Below are positions 1 to 11,234 of a stretch of DNA of 64,000 nt, piece after piece. The stretch comes from Catenaria anguillulae PL171 (Eukaryota > Blastocladiomycota > Blastocladiomycetes > Blastocladiales > Catenariaceae): the NCBI GenBank assembly GCA_002102555.1, contig MCFL01000016.1:186001-250000 (forward strand), given 5' to 3'. The notes beneath the pieces are model-generated. The model had not been told where the DNA came from, did not search any database, and saw only the letters and a list, made by a program, of their open reading frames with translations. A program made the position numbers and the translations under genes. How positions within the stretch are numbered: the stretch's first letter is position 1; each line of letters opens with the position of its first letter.

Positions 1-129
1 TGGTTCCAAGACTTTTTTGTCGCGCATGGTCGACATGCTACTGCAACTCCAAACTGGATTTCCATTTGATGTTGAAGAAAATGGGCGCATCGAGGTACGT
101 TGATCTCTTGGTCAATGAACATTGAATCA

Positions 130-800
130 CAGCTCTCATTCTCTGCATACATTTGCTACATAGAGACGGGATTGCCACGTATTCATTCTTGACATCGCTG
201 GCGACTTGTTTACCTGCGCTGGCTGCACTTTTGAACATCAAAGGTCAAAATGCCGTCTATCCCTGTGTGTACTGTGACATTCCTGGTATGGTTGTGTCAT
301 ATATTATCTCCCTTGATTCCCTTGTTCTCATAGCATTTTTTCATTGCATTCAGACTTTCAAATGGGAGGTGATGCGACACCTGTTTGCCCCGATCCAAGC
401 CAATTTCCCAAAGCCGCTCGTCAAGCAGTACAACTGCTCATCGGTTGATCCTCGTCTTGCCGACATGGTTCTTGTCGAGCATGGGCTGGTCGTGCGTCAA
501 CAAGGGTCCAAGTCCGTGTTGACCGCATTCATTTGGCCAAGGACGTGGCAAAGTACATCAACGACAAGCCGCCAAAGACGCTCTCTCTCGCTGCAGCAGT
601 AACCACCTCTGCGCCTTTCCCCGCGGCCGCCCACTTTCGCCCATCAGCGGGCTCTCTTCCCCGCCCACAGCGTGCCTTCGCCACCACTTCATCGTCATTG
701 TCCTCTCAGCCCAACCCTCTGAAATCAAAACCGCCGAGCCCATTATCGTCAATTCTGTCCAGTACTGTCCGTTACCTCGCGCTCATGCTTTGGTCCTGAG
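130..800 (+). pseudogene. degraded coding unit A of an unrecognised element
   Basis: Coding-like sequence that no single frame spans. An upstream block ends in NAVYPCVYCDIPG and is followed by a possible short intron (about 285-354) and a block beginning TFKWEVMRHLFAPI. The cysteine-rich block is faintly like the CxxC part of tnp2-type DNA transposases, but I could not confirm that. The stretch 355-600 is clearly similar to 1204-1440, with the putative splice acceptor at the same place, so the two units are duplicates. I do not recognise the family. It may be a broken mobile element or a decayed host gene family. Confidence 0.4.
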
Positions 801-1039
801 ATATTTGTCTCCTCGTCGACGTCGTTCCGTGCCGCTCGAAACGACGCTACGTCAATAGTCACAAGGATGCAATTGCTCCTTACAAGCGCGACTACATGCG
901 TGAGCAACGGGCCTATTTGACTTCGGCAACCATGCTGGCGAAAATGGCGTTGCACGACAAGGTCAAGCACATCCGTTCCAACCACTTGCTCCAACCGTTG
1001 AGCGAGAAGCGCAGGATGCTTTGGTCAAGTCGGTCGAGG

Positions 1040-2230
1040 ATCTGTTTCGTGATGGTCCGTGCGACCCGCGAGTGTGCTGGTCACCGGCGTTTTGGATCCA
1101 AAATCGGAGATGGAATCGTGGGATACGGCAAAACTTTGGTTCGTTTCATCTTTTTTTTTCACTTTCCAATACCTTCGTTTCATGGAACTCATTTCTGCGT
1201 TTAGACATTCAAATGGGGCGACATGCGCCATTTGCTCGCACCCATCCACGCCAACTTCCCGAAGCTCCTTGCCAAGCAGTATGACTCTCGTCGTTTGATC
1301 CTTGTCTTGCCGGCATGGTTCTTGTCAAGCACGGGCTCGTCGTGCGTCAGCAAGGGTCCAAGTCTGTCTTGACCGCGATTCATTTGACCAAGGACGTGGC
1401 AAAGTACATCAGGGCGTGGGAGAAGGCGCTCAACGCCGCAGCCGAGGAAGAGTAGGCCAAGAAGACAGCCAAGTGCCATGGACCAGCCCCGGTCGCTAAA
1501 GCGCCCAAGGCCAACGAGCTTGTGACCCGGATTCGCAAAATTCGACTCTTTGACGAAAAGTGGTTTGACGGCCCTGTACGTTTTTCTCTGGTTCTTGTGT
1601 TGTACACTTGATCTGAGTGATACTGAAGAGCTCCTTGTTGTATGTGCAGCATGCCAACCTCAACTGCCCTTCCTGTGGCGCTCTCTGCGATGGCCGCATG
1701 TACGGCCAGCTCGACTCGGTTGACAAACTCAACTGGGTTGGGCAACGCATGATCGCCATTGGCAACCTCTCGGCCTTGATCGACGTCGTCATGCCACATG
1801 GGCAAGTGCTCAAGCCGCACACGATCCTCCACGACCACTTGCGCGCACGGCGTACGACAAGCTTCCGCGGCCGCTGAACGAGGGCTTGCTCACGGTTGCC
1901 TTTGTTGGCGACGCCAAGGTCCGGAAGCTCTCCGAGTTTGTCAAGAGGCAGCACACGTGCTGACCCGCTGAGCTCTAGCGCAGTCATCACCGAGATCCGC
2001 GCCAACATTTGGGTGTACCGCAAGGCGACCCTGGACCGTGAGCAGCTGCAGGAACTCGAGTCGGTAGACGATCAGCGCTCGGCGTGCGTGTCGTGTGGGT
2101 GGATCCAATGGACCCGGCGGTGCCAAAGCACGTGCAGGGCGCCGAGGTGGCCGAGTCGGATGAGTCGCAGCCAAAGAAGCAAGACAAGCTCAAGGGTCTG
2201 GGTTCCCTCGTGAGTTCTCGATTGACCAAG
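1040..2230 (+). pseudogene. degraded coding unit B of the same element, longer copy
   Basis: Second, longer copy of the unit at 355-600. Blocks in order are MRHLLAPIHANFP, HGLVVRQQG, a charged VAKYIRAWEKAL helix, a possible intron (about 1576-1649), then a block holding CPSCGALCDGRMYGQ and ending near MPHGQVLKPHTILHDH. A further block with VITEIRANIWVYRKATLD and a lysine-rich tail follows. The reading frame is lost several times, so the copy is either decayed or badly sequenced. The paired CPSC/CDG cysteines suggest a small metal-binding site. No function can be assigned. Confidence 0.4.
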
Positions 2231-2655
2231 CCAAAATGTGTCCCATTATGTTAGTTGTTGTTTGTTCTTGTGTATAGATGGCTTCTTGTGACGCTCATTC
2301 ATGCAAAATGTGCAGTCGACTTTCGTTCGTGTCAGGACTCACGTTGGTTGCAAAGAACAGGCAGGCAGGATCACGCTCAAAGCGCGGCGCATCGGTGGCC
2401 CGCCATGTGTCTCGAAATCGCTGCGAGATCATATCACAGAACTGATACGGTGAGACTTGGCTCACAATTGCGAAGAAAATTTGCACCGATTCGCAAACCA
2501 CTGTATGCAATGCAATTTCCAGCTCTCAATGCATCCCTCTGGCCGGAACTCTAGCGGCCGCCGTTTCCCTTGTCACAGCCGGCTGATCTCTCCTCCTTTG
2601 CACTTGCACCACACCATGGGATACATAGATCCATCCATTGCCGCCAAAACCAACC

Positions 2656-3423
2656 ATGTTCCCGCTGTCCTTGCTCAACGCCGCAGAGGGCCACCCGGTG
2701 GTACGCATTGTTTCCTACATTCATCTCTCACTCCTGCCGTTCAGTGCGTCCGAGCTGACCATGACACTCATTTCACAGCGAGTGGAACTCAAGAATGGCG
2801 AGTCCTTCAATGGTACCATGGTCCAATGCGACAACCTCATGAACTTGACGCTCAACGACGTCCTTATCACCTCTGCAGTACTACTCTCTTCTTGCTTCCT
2901 ATGCCCCCCTACGTCTCTCCAACGCTCCTACCTTACTCACACCATGTTATGAAAACATCAGGAGGGCGACCGGTTCTGGAACCTCAAAGAAGCCTACATC
3001 CGCGGCGCGCAAATCAAATTCCTGCACCTTCCCGACGAAGTTCTAACAACATCCAAGACGAGCGCGAGCGCGCCCTGCAGCAACGCAACCAGCAGCGCGA
3101 CGGACAAGGCCATGGGCATGGCATGGCCAGGGCGGATACCAGCAGCGCGGTGGGTATCAAAACCGCGGCGGGCGGGGTGGCAGTGGTCGAGGCGGATACC
3201 AGAACCAACGTGGCGGGTATCAGCAGCGCGGTGGGTACAATAACAATGAGGAGGCGGCATGGGTGGGCGGGGTGGGTATCAGCAGCAGGGTAACGGTGGT
3301 GGGGCACGGGGCGGTTATCAGCAGCAACAGGGAACGTATGGCCAGTTCCAGGCGCAGTATCAGCAACAACAACAGCAGCAGCAGCAGCAGCAGGGTGCTG
3401 GACAAGCTTCGATCCAAGGGTAG
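2656..3423 (+). CDS. LSM4: LSm4, U6 snRNA-associated Sm-like protein
   Basis: LSm4 is a subunit of the LSm1-7 ring (mRNA decapping) and the LSm2-8 ring (U6 snRNA). Exons read as 2656-2700, 2779-2877 and 2962-3423. The N-terminus MFPLSLLNAAEGHPV, the Sm1 stretch VELKNGESFNGTMVQCDN and the Sm2 stretch YIRGAQIKFL match the family well. An RGG/Q-rich tail (QRGGYQNRGGRGG) follows, as in other LSm4 proteins. The tail is spread over three frames between about 3045 and 3260, and a poly-Gln run ends it before a TAG at 3421. Because the RGG coding is intact within each frame, single-base sequence errors are more likely than real loss. Confidence 0.9.
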
Positions 3424-3740
3424 CGAGTGCATGAGTGATGATATCCGATCCATTTTTTTTTTTTTTTTTTCGATTTGGCAAGTGTGACGAATAACATGGT
3501 AATCATTACGCTTCACGGCATGAATACAAGCTCTTCCTCATTCTTGTCACCTCATTCGATCATCATGGTTATAGAAGCAAGTCTCGAGGAACAGCAAGAG
3601 TGTGGCGCAGCCTCACAATCGACCCCGATCGGTCCACCGAGACGAAAATGACACGAGGCGGAAAATGCCTTCATTGCGTGCTCCAGGCGAGAATACCCGA
3701 CGACGCTTAACGCTCAATGAAATCAGCATTGATCCATCCT
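3424..3740. other. LSM4 3' region and upstream part of the FPGS promoter
   Basis: No gene seen. It carries an 18-T run at 3453-3470 just after LSM4 and ordinary mixed sequence up to the FPGS TATA box. Confidence 0.5.
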
Positions 3741-3752
3741 ATAATATAAAGA
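3741..3752 (+). promoter_or_regulatory. TATA box of the folylpolyglutamate synthase gene
   Basis: The sequence TATAATATAAAG lies 89 nt upstream of the first in-frame ATG used here (3830). It would place transcription start near 3770, just before the upstream ORF at 3786. Confidence 0.5.
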
Positions 3753-3785
3753 CCCTGGCTTCCTTGTCTGCTGCTCATCGACTCA

Positions 3786-3833
3786 ATGCTGCGACGCTGT
3801 CTTTCGCCAGAGTCCCGCGACACGAGCCAATGA
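3786..3833 (+). promoter_or_regulatory. 15-codon upstream ORF overlapping the FPGS start codon
   Basis: An ATG at 3786 opens a 15-codon reading frame whose TGA (3831-3833) overlaps the main-frame ATG at 3830 in an ATGA arrangement. Such an overlap allows termination-reinitiation. It could bias which FPGS start codon is used: the long form with a mitochondrial presequence or the short form from 3950. Confidence 0.45.
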
Positions 3834-5688
3834 TAGTATCCATGCTACACACATCACCAGCACTCGCCCTGCTCGTCCGATCTGCCCGCACAACGTTCCA
3901 CCCACCCGCCATCCTATTGACTCTGGGCTGCCGCTACTCCTCAACCACCATGTCGTCTTCGTCTCCCCCCACCAGCGGCAGCCGCTCCGATGACCGGTCG
4001 TACGCGGCCGCCGTCACCCTGCTCAACACGCTGCAAACCAATGCAGCCACCCTCGACCAAGTGCGCAAAGCCTACAAGCCGGGCGACCCCAACCGGTATG
4101 CCCTGCCCGAAATGATCGACTTTGTGCACCGAACGGGTCACCAGTGCGACGACTTGAACCGGCTGGGCCTCATTCACATCACGGGCACAAAAGGCAAAGG
4201 GTCAACGGGCGCGTTTGTGGAACGCATGCTGCGCAGCGTGGGCGAGTTCCCGGCAACTGGCCAGCGCATCAAGACGGGCTTGTATACGTCGCCGCACTTG
4301 ATGGAGGTCAGGGAGCGCATTCGCGTGGACGGCAAGCCCTTAGACAGAGACCTTTTTGCAAAGTACTTTTTCGAGGTGTGGGATCGGTTGAGTGCGACCG
4401 AGGCTGAGGCTGTCAAGCAAGGCCAGCTTGCCAAGCCAAACTATTTCCGGTTCCTGACTTGCCTTGCCTTTCACGTCTTTCTGCGCGAAAACGTTTGTTG
4501 CGTCTCCTTTGGTCTTCAAACGAGCACATTGTGCCGCACCCAAACTCACGCTTTTTTTTTCCGTCCATGTATGTACGTGTCCAGACCAACGCAACCATCC
4601 TCGAAGTCGGCATTGGCGGCATGTACGATTCGACCAACGTCATCACCCGGCCCGTCGTCACGGGCATTGCCTCGCTCGGGTACGACCACGTGTCGATCCT
4701 AGGCAACACGCTTGCGCAAATCGGCCGCCAAAAGGCAGGCATCATGAAACGGGGCGTGCCGTGCGTCACAATCCCGCAACCCGCAGAGGGCATGCAAGCT
4801 TTGGTCGAGTACGCTGCGGAAATCGGTGCCAAGGAATTGACCTTGGCCGCCCCATTGCCGCAATCCGACGAGGACGAGCAGGGGATCGAGTTGGGCCTCA
4901 AGGGCGCGCATCAGCGCCTGAATGCGGCGCTGGCCGTAGGTCTTGTCCACGAAGTGCTTGGCGTGCGTGTGGACGCACGCACCGTTGCCGAGGCCACCGA
5001 GTCGTTCGCATCGCTCGTGCCCAAGTACTTGGCGCAGGGGACCAATCCGCACTTGCTATTGGCCGATCCCGTTGCCGACACAAAGACACATGCCGAGGAA
5101 TCGGCGCCCTACACGTTTCCAGTGACGCAGCGCCTAACAGGGCCACTCGCGCCTGCCCTCGTCGAGGGCCTTGCCACAACCACATGGCCCGGCCGCGCAC
5201 AAACCATCACGCGCGGGCCCGTGACGTTTTTCGCCGACGGGGCGCACACGGTTGAATCGCTGCGTGCGTGTGCACACTGGTTCACAAGCACCATCAAACC
5301 CGCGGGTGGCCAACAAAAGCAACAACAACAACAACAACAACACTTGATCTTTAACCTGACGCATGCGCGCGACCCGCGCGCCATGTTGCGCCCGCTTGCC
5401 GGATACTCGTGGGCTTCGGTCACGTTCACGTCCAATGAGCCCGGCATTGGCGGTAGCAGAGGTGGGGATACGGCCAATTACAATGAGCACAAGGACGACG
5501 AGTTGAAGGCGCAACGTGCCATGCGCGATGCCTGGGTGGACATGACGGGGATGCACGCGGAAAAGGTGCATGTGGTGAGGACCGTGAGTGAGGCGGTAGA
5601 GGGCGTGGCAGAGGGAAATGTGCTGGTGACGGGCAGTTTGTACCTTGTTGGGGCATTGTTGGAAGTGCTCGGTGTCAGTGTGGATTGA
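3830..5688 (+). CDS. MET7: Folylpolyglutamate synthase
   Basis: FPGS adds glutamates to folates, which retains them in the cell and mitochondria. Two exons, 3830-4492 and 4585-5688, give about 588 residues. Family motifs are in order: ITGTKGKGS (P-loop), YTSPHL, LEVGIGGMYDSTN, YDHVSILGNTL, QKAGIMK and FADGAHTVES. The first 40 residues (MLHTSPALALLVRSARTT and onward) are basic and hydroxylated, like a mitochondrial presequence. A second in-frame ATG at 3950 (MSSSSPPT) would give the cytosolic form, so dual targeting by alternative start is plausible. A CAA-rich Gln tract near 5320 is a local insertion. Its neighbour downstream is convergent. Confidence 0.95.
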
Positions 5689-5761
5689 TTGATAGATTGG
5701 GAGGATTGGTATCATTCGTATATTTACATGTACATGTACACACGCACACACACACACTCTT

Positions 5762-8192
5762 CTAATCCACCATCAACCGCTCAAGTAACCACTCGACAAT
5801 ATCCCCACCCTCGTCAGTGCCGCCAGGCCCGGCAACAACAACGGGATGCCGAACAAGTACCCTCCTCGACCCACAATACCCCTTGATCCACTCTTCCCAC
5901 TCGCCCACCTTTTCAGGATCCGCAGCAAATTGTCGCCTGACCTGTCGCACAAACCTCGCATACACCTCCTGGACACTGGCCCGGACTTTACCCCTGGTCG
6001 TCAACCGATACGCCAACCGCCACAAATGCCTCAAATGACTCTCATCCAACCCGACCCTCACCTCCCTCAACACGCGCAACGTGCGCCGCGCCACCATTGG
6101 ACTTGGCGGATGCGCCACCAACAACCAATGCACTGCCGACGCAGCCACGGCTGCCTCGTGCTCATTGCCTCCTCCACATGTTCCTCAAACACCCGCCATA
6201 CGTCTTCAAACCCCCTCTCCCTCACCACGTCTGCCTGCCACCCGCTCGTGTACCTCGCCCTTGGGCTCAACCACCCGCGCATGTGCACCACATAGCCCAT
6301 CATGACAAGCCATAGGTTTCAGCATGAACTTTGCCTTTGGCGCGCATCAATCGCAACAGGCGTTCGAGCTTTGTTACTTGGCCCGCCGCGCGTACGCGCG
6401 CAACACGAGGTGGCAAGTGACAGGCATGACGGCATTGGGGTCCACACTGAGCAAGTGATCGAGAATGGCATTTGCGGTGGCCCATTGTTTGCGTCGAGTG
6501 GGATTGCGGGCAGGAGGGCATGCCATCCGAGGAGTCGACAACTCGACCGGCCGATGGAGGTGGCGATTCCGGAGTCCGTTCCGCTTCCGCCCCTCGCATC
6601 CGAACTTGAGCTGTCCGCGGCAGCGCCCGATCCTTGCAACGCACTGCGCACCAGCCAATACGCGGCCCAAGGGCCCAAGTCAACCTTTCCACCCTTTGCC
6701 CGTTGCTCACCATCCGCAACACCTTGCCTACCTCGTCATGTCCCTTGGCGTAATACTTGACCATGACCCGCAACGTATACACATCGGGCTCCTTGATCAA
6801 ATCCTCATACACATACCTGGCCTTGTGCCACTGGCCGCTGGCCGCATACCTTCCAACACCGCATTCAAAAACCGCGTGTCCCAATCAAGCCCGCGCGCCG
6901 CGTCCAAGAGTGCATCTGCAATGGCATAGTTTGGCGCGGCGGATTGTTGAATGAGGCGTTCCAAGAGGACCGTGAGCACCAGCAAGTTGCGCGTGCGTAC
7001 CACGGGATTCAACCCACGCACCAGCCTAGCCCACTGGTGCCTGTCGCCGCACTGGGTGCTGATGGCAATTTGTCGGGCGCCGAAATCCACTCGACATACG
7101 ACGCACTTGCCTGGCGCAGAAACGCCACGCGCGTCATGCCCAAATATGCCCGAGCGACATCCACGGGATTCAATAAGGACAATGTGCGGCCAAAATCCAC
7201 GTGGTTGTGTTCCAGTTGGCCAAGGGCACATTGGCCACCAGTTGTGCAAGGAGTGCCGGGTTGGGCTGCAAGGGTCGCGGGAGGTGCCAAAGCGAGGCAA
7301 GTGGCCGATGGGAGGTGCGCGAACGTAAAGCAACGGGCGGGGTGAAAAGTGTCCAGAGGGCGTTGATGTGTGTGGCCGTGAGCAGCGGCCATGCGTGACG
7401 TGCAAGGTGGGTAAGGAGGGTGGAGGACCCGGGGATGAGGACGAGGATCGAGTCGCGGCAAGGAGGTGCAGGCGGGTCAGGAGCAGGTCGGGCGATGGCG
7501 ACGACGTGACAAGTGGGTGAGTGAGGATGCGGTTCAGTTGGCGATTGGTAGGCGTTGAACTCGCCGCAGACACGGATGAGGTGAGCACATGCGTCAGGTG
7601 TGGGAGGACGTGGGTGTGCAGATAGTCGGCGGGCGTGACGGGCAGAGTTGACGAGGAGCAAGACGGCTGCGAGTACTTTTGCAGAAAGTGGAGCGTGTAG
7701 AGGATGGTGGCGGTTGGGGTGGCGGTTGGGTCCGTTTGGGTGCTGAGCAGGTGCGTGAGGAGCGCAGATGCGACCGTGGTCCCAGTCGGATGATGGTTGT
7801 GGCCGTTTGTCGAAGCAGAGGAGGAGGAGGAGGGAGGAGGAGAGCCAGCGATCAAAGGCTACGGCAGATCGAGCAAATGCAGATGAGGGAGGCAATGGCG
7901 ATGGCTGTTGGAGGCAGTGAATGAGGCACTGTGACCAAGCTGTAGCTATAGCTGTAGCTTCTATTGCTGGTGATGGTGGGTGCGAATAGGGGGTGATGAG
8001 AAAGCACGAGAGAATGAGCAGCTGCTGAATTGTGTTTGGTGTTGGTGGCCGTTGCGGCGGCGTAGAATGCAGGCGTCGTTGAGGATACTGTGGAGGCGGG
8101 ACCAATGCTTGTACTTGAACTTGAACTTGCACGACGAATCGTCGGCAAGAAAAAGAATGCGAGTGCCGCAATGCCAAAGCGGAATGCAACAT
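5762..8192 (-). CDS. PPR-type mitochondrial protein, frame broken
   Basis: A minus-strand gene starting at ATG 8192 with a Ser/Arg/Leu-rich N-terminus (MLHSALALRHSHSFSCRRF) that fits a mitochondrial presequence. The C-terminal half is helical and PPR-like. Typical pieces are ARYVYEDLIKEPDVYTLRVM followed by VKYYAKGHDEVGKVLRM, ATANAILDHLLSV and TCHLVLRAYARRA. PPR proteins bind organelle RNA one base per repeat. The coding signal hops between all three frames at least four times, and I found no splice sites that explain this. It may be sequence error or a real pseudogene. The stop is at 5762, a short gap after the convergent FPGS gene. The family call rests on repeat pattern only. Confidence 0.5.
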
Positions 8193-8641
8193 GGCCAGTC
8201 AGCAAGTGGATCAACGGAGTGGAGTGGAGTCGAGTCGAGTCGAGTCGAGTGGACTGGACTTGGTGGACGATGGAGCACAAAGTAGAGTAGATGGGCACGG
8301 GAGCGGTTGCGCAGAGTGCATTCAATAGGGTGACTACGCATTGTACGTACATGTACATGCATCCATTTGGATCTGGATCGGATCAGTTCAGCAGTGACAT
8401 GGATGGATCGGCGGACACGGGTGTGCACGTAGCCCTTACTGAGTTCTGGAATGGTCTTCGAGAAGGCTGCTTCTGGGGCCCCCACGTGCACATATTGATG
8501 GGCGGCGAAAAGATGTTCATTCCAATTTCCAAACGAGACCCGGGCAGAGCCTCTTTCATTTGTCATCCAATGGAGACGTAAAAAATCCACAGTTTACACT
8601 CTATACGATACAGCATTATACCACCCCATCGAGTCCACGCA
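8193..8641. promoter_or_regulatory. divergent promoter region with GAGTC tandem repeat
   Basis: Gap between two divergent genes (PPR-type, minus; sphingomyelin-synthase-like, plus). It holds a tandem run of GAGTG/GAGTC pentamers at about 8218-8258 and no convincing coding sequence. Confidence 0.5.
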
Positions 8642-10044
8642 ATGCATCCACCCCTGTCGCCACCGCTACGGGCACCGGCCGGCCCGCCATCGGCAACACC
8701 CTCCTCCGGCTCCGGGATAGCTGCCCAACGCCAAGACCGCTCCCATCGCCCGCCGCTCGCCCTCGCCCTGCCGCTGCCGCCGCTTCCCCCTGTCATTGGC
8801 AGCGGCTCCGCATGTGCCAGCGATGTGGATGACCATGACCATGACCATGACCATGACCACCATGTCTTGCTCGATGCTTCTCCACATGCCCCCAGCCTTG
8901 GCCACGGCCATGGCCGCTCCGACTCGGGGTCTTGCTGCAACCACTTATCCACATACACCGCCACTCGCCGCCGCCCCGAAGACCACACAACACACGCACC
9001 ACCCTCTTCGGCTTCTTCAGCAGCCTCCGCTTCCATCTCGTGCGCATCCACCACCCTGCTCAACCGCCCACCACCGCCACTCCCAAATCCGCCACTTCCC
9101 GTCGCCTTCCAGTCCTGGTTCAAGCACCTCCGCCGCTCTCCACTCTCCACGCTCTCGCACACCTTGTCGCTATGGCCCCTCTGCCGGTCACGCCACGACC
9201 TGGCCCTGTTTGCTCTTGCCTGGACCTACTTTTCGCTGTGCTCCTACATCACGTGCCTGGCCAACTCGACCGTCGACAGATACAACCCAAACAATGTCGT
9301 GCCCATTGAACAGCGCACCGTGCTCATGGATCCGGGCATGCAAACTCTCGCCACAGCCTACGCCACCTATGTCCATGGGCCAAGGGACGTTTCGGATTGG
9401 TTTGTCCGCTTGTGCTCGGTGCTCATGGTGACACGCGCCGTGTTGCACCGCGAGCGTGCCGCCACCGTGCTGCGCCGGGCGTGCTATGTCGGTGGAACAC
9501 TGTACTTGTTGCGAGCGCAAACAGTGCTCATGACTGTGTTGCCCAATCCTCTGCTCGAGTGCGAGTCCAAACCACATGCCAACGTGTGGTATGATGCGTA
9601 CTTGTTGTTTACTCAGCAGGTTCGTTCATTTTTTTACACATTCCATTCTCTTCGTCGTTCATTCATTCCATGCGAGTTGCCACCTGACGCTCTTTTTCAA
9701 TTTGTACATAGCGCGCAAGCTGCGGCGACGTCTTCTTCAGCGGCCACTCCATCATCTTCATGACCAACCTCAACCTGTGGTGGGTCTTTGGCCGCAACTG
9801 GGCCGCAAAACTCGCCGCCATGCTCACCAGTATCATTGCCGTCATCAGCTTACTTGCCAGCAGCTATCACTACTCGATCGGTACATTTCTTTTTTTTCGC
9901 GCTCTGCCCGCCTCAGTCATACTCATCCCGTTTTTCAATGTTCCAGATGTCTGGACCGCCTGCATCCTCTGCCTGACCACCTTTTTCCTCTACCAATGGA
10001 CTGCCACTGGCCAAATCGGCCACGGCACCTGGTGGGGTCCCTGA
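8642..10044 (+). CDS. Sphingomyelin synthase-like (PAP2_C) membrane enzyme
   Basis: Exons 8642-9619, 9712-9880 and 9947-10044 give about 414 residues. The C-terminal half carries the sphingomyelin/inositol-phosphorylceramide synthase signature. CGDVFFSGHS gives the first catalytic His, and SYHYSID spanning the second intron gives the second His and the Asp. Several hydrophobic helices surround these (SLWPLCRSRHDLALFALAWT, LWWVFGRNWAAKLAAMLTSI, WTACILCLTTFFLYQW). The enzyme would move a phospho-head group onto ceramide in the Golgi or ER membrane. The N-terminal 110 residues are low complexity and include a run of Asp-His pairs. The stop at 10042 is earlier than in homologues and acidic coding-like sequence continues in another frame to about 10400, so the true C-terminus may be longer. 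Confidence 0.8.
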
Positions 10045-11234
10045 TTCAACTCATTGACGGCGACGAGCGATTCCGCGCACAAGCATGCCTTTCCCCTCTG
10101 CGGGCTCGTCGCCATGCATTCTGCCCTCCACACATCACGCCCTCACGGCCGCCTTGGTCAAGCCCGCGTGCGCATCGTGTGCGGCCTGGTGGGACCATTA
10201 CGAGCCCGGGCGCATAATGGCGCGTGGTGGATGCCAGGGTCGCGCGCGCGATTGCCGCGCTACCAGCGTGTTGTGGGCTCGGACGAGGCGTTGCGGGCCG
10301 ATGAGGACGAGGCGGATCTCGTCAGTGTGGTGTCTGCCAGCTCGGCCGCCGGCGGGGGAACGCATGTCGTGTGGCGCCCTTGGTTGTGCGCTCAAAACCC
10401 GTACGTACACTCAGTCATGATTCCTTGGGCGGTGAGGGTGTAAGCGCAAGTGCACCCGCACGCGAGGGGATGGGCGTTGGCCTGGGTGGAATGAGTGTAC
10501 CAAGACGTGCGTCGCTCATGGCACAGCGACCTGGGTACCCGAGGCTTGGTGCGGGGGTCGTAGCTGGGTCACTGGCTGGACGGCAAGCAGTGGTTGGAAC
10601 GGCACCTGCGGTGGGGATGTCTGCAGCACATCTTCCCCGTGCAGATGAGCTCAGAACGATCATGACGAGGACGAGCAGATGACAAAGTGTTACTGGTGGT
10701 GGAACCAGCCAGGTGTGGCGGCAATAAATTTGCCCCGCGACATGTGTGTTTGTCTGTGTGTATTGTTGCTTTTCCTGGTGTCTGTTTTTTTTTGATTCAT
10801 CTTTTGTCGTTCGTTCCCTACACGCACCATAGTGTTCCTTCATCTTGTCGTCACGCTGCGTTATCGTTCGTATACAGATGAGGTGTGAGCGCTCGCCCTT
10901 CCTTGTGCCATTTTCTTCCTTGACTATCTACCTCTCGCTTTCCTCTTGTACTCGCGTCCTTTCTTCCCTCTCTTGTGTACTTTTTTTTTTTCTTCTTTTT
11001 CTCATTTGCTCTCTTATCGCTGCCACGTCGCCGCCCCAAGTACAAGCGCGCGTCGGCATATCCCATACATTTCTTTCTGCCTCTCGGCTGGGGGTTTTCA
11101 CTCTTTCCTCCTCACTGATCTTGTTGTTTGTTAATTGAATATGCATCACATTTCACATTCTTGGAGAGAAGCTTGAACGTGCTCAAGCATGGAGCCGAGC
11201 AAGCTCGTTTTCGATCAGGCAAATTATGCAGCGA
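10045..11234. other. 3' flank of the sphingolipid gene, no clear gene
   Basis: The first 350 nt look coding in another frame (acidic RADEDEADLVSVVSAS near 10300) and may be the shifted tail of the preceding gene. After about 10700 the sequence is T-rich with pyrimidine tracts and shows nothing recognisable. Confidence 0.4.

Noticed and set aside
3453-3470. 18-T run after LSM4 as the poly(A) tail of a minus-strand retroposon
   Set aside because: No retroposon coding sequence or target-site duplication lies next to it. It reads as an ordinary T-rich 3' flank.
5134-5757. Long minus-strand ORF overlapping FPGS with a poly-Leu run
   Set aside because: The plus strand carries all FPGS motifs. The poly-Leu is the complement of the CAA tract.
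8666-8944. Minus-strand ORF with repeating Val-Met
   Set aside because: It is the shadow of the Asp-His repeat in the plus-strand gene.
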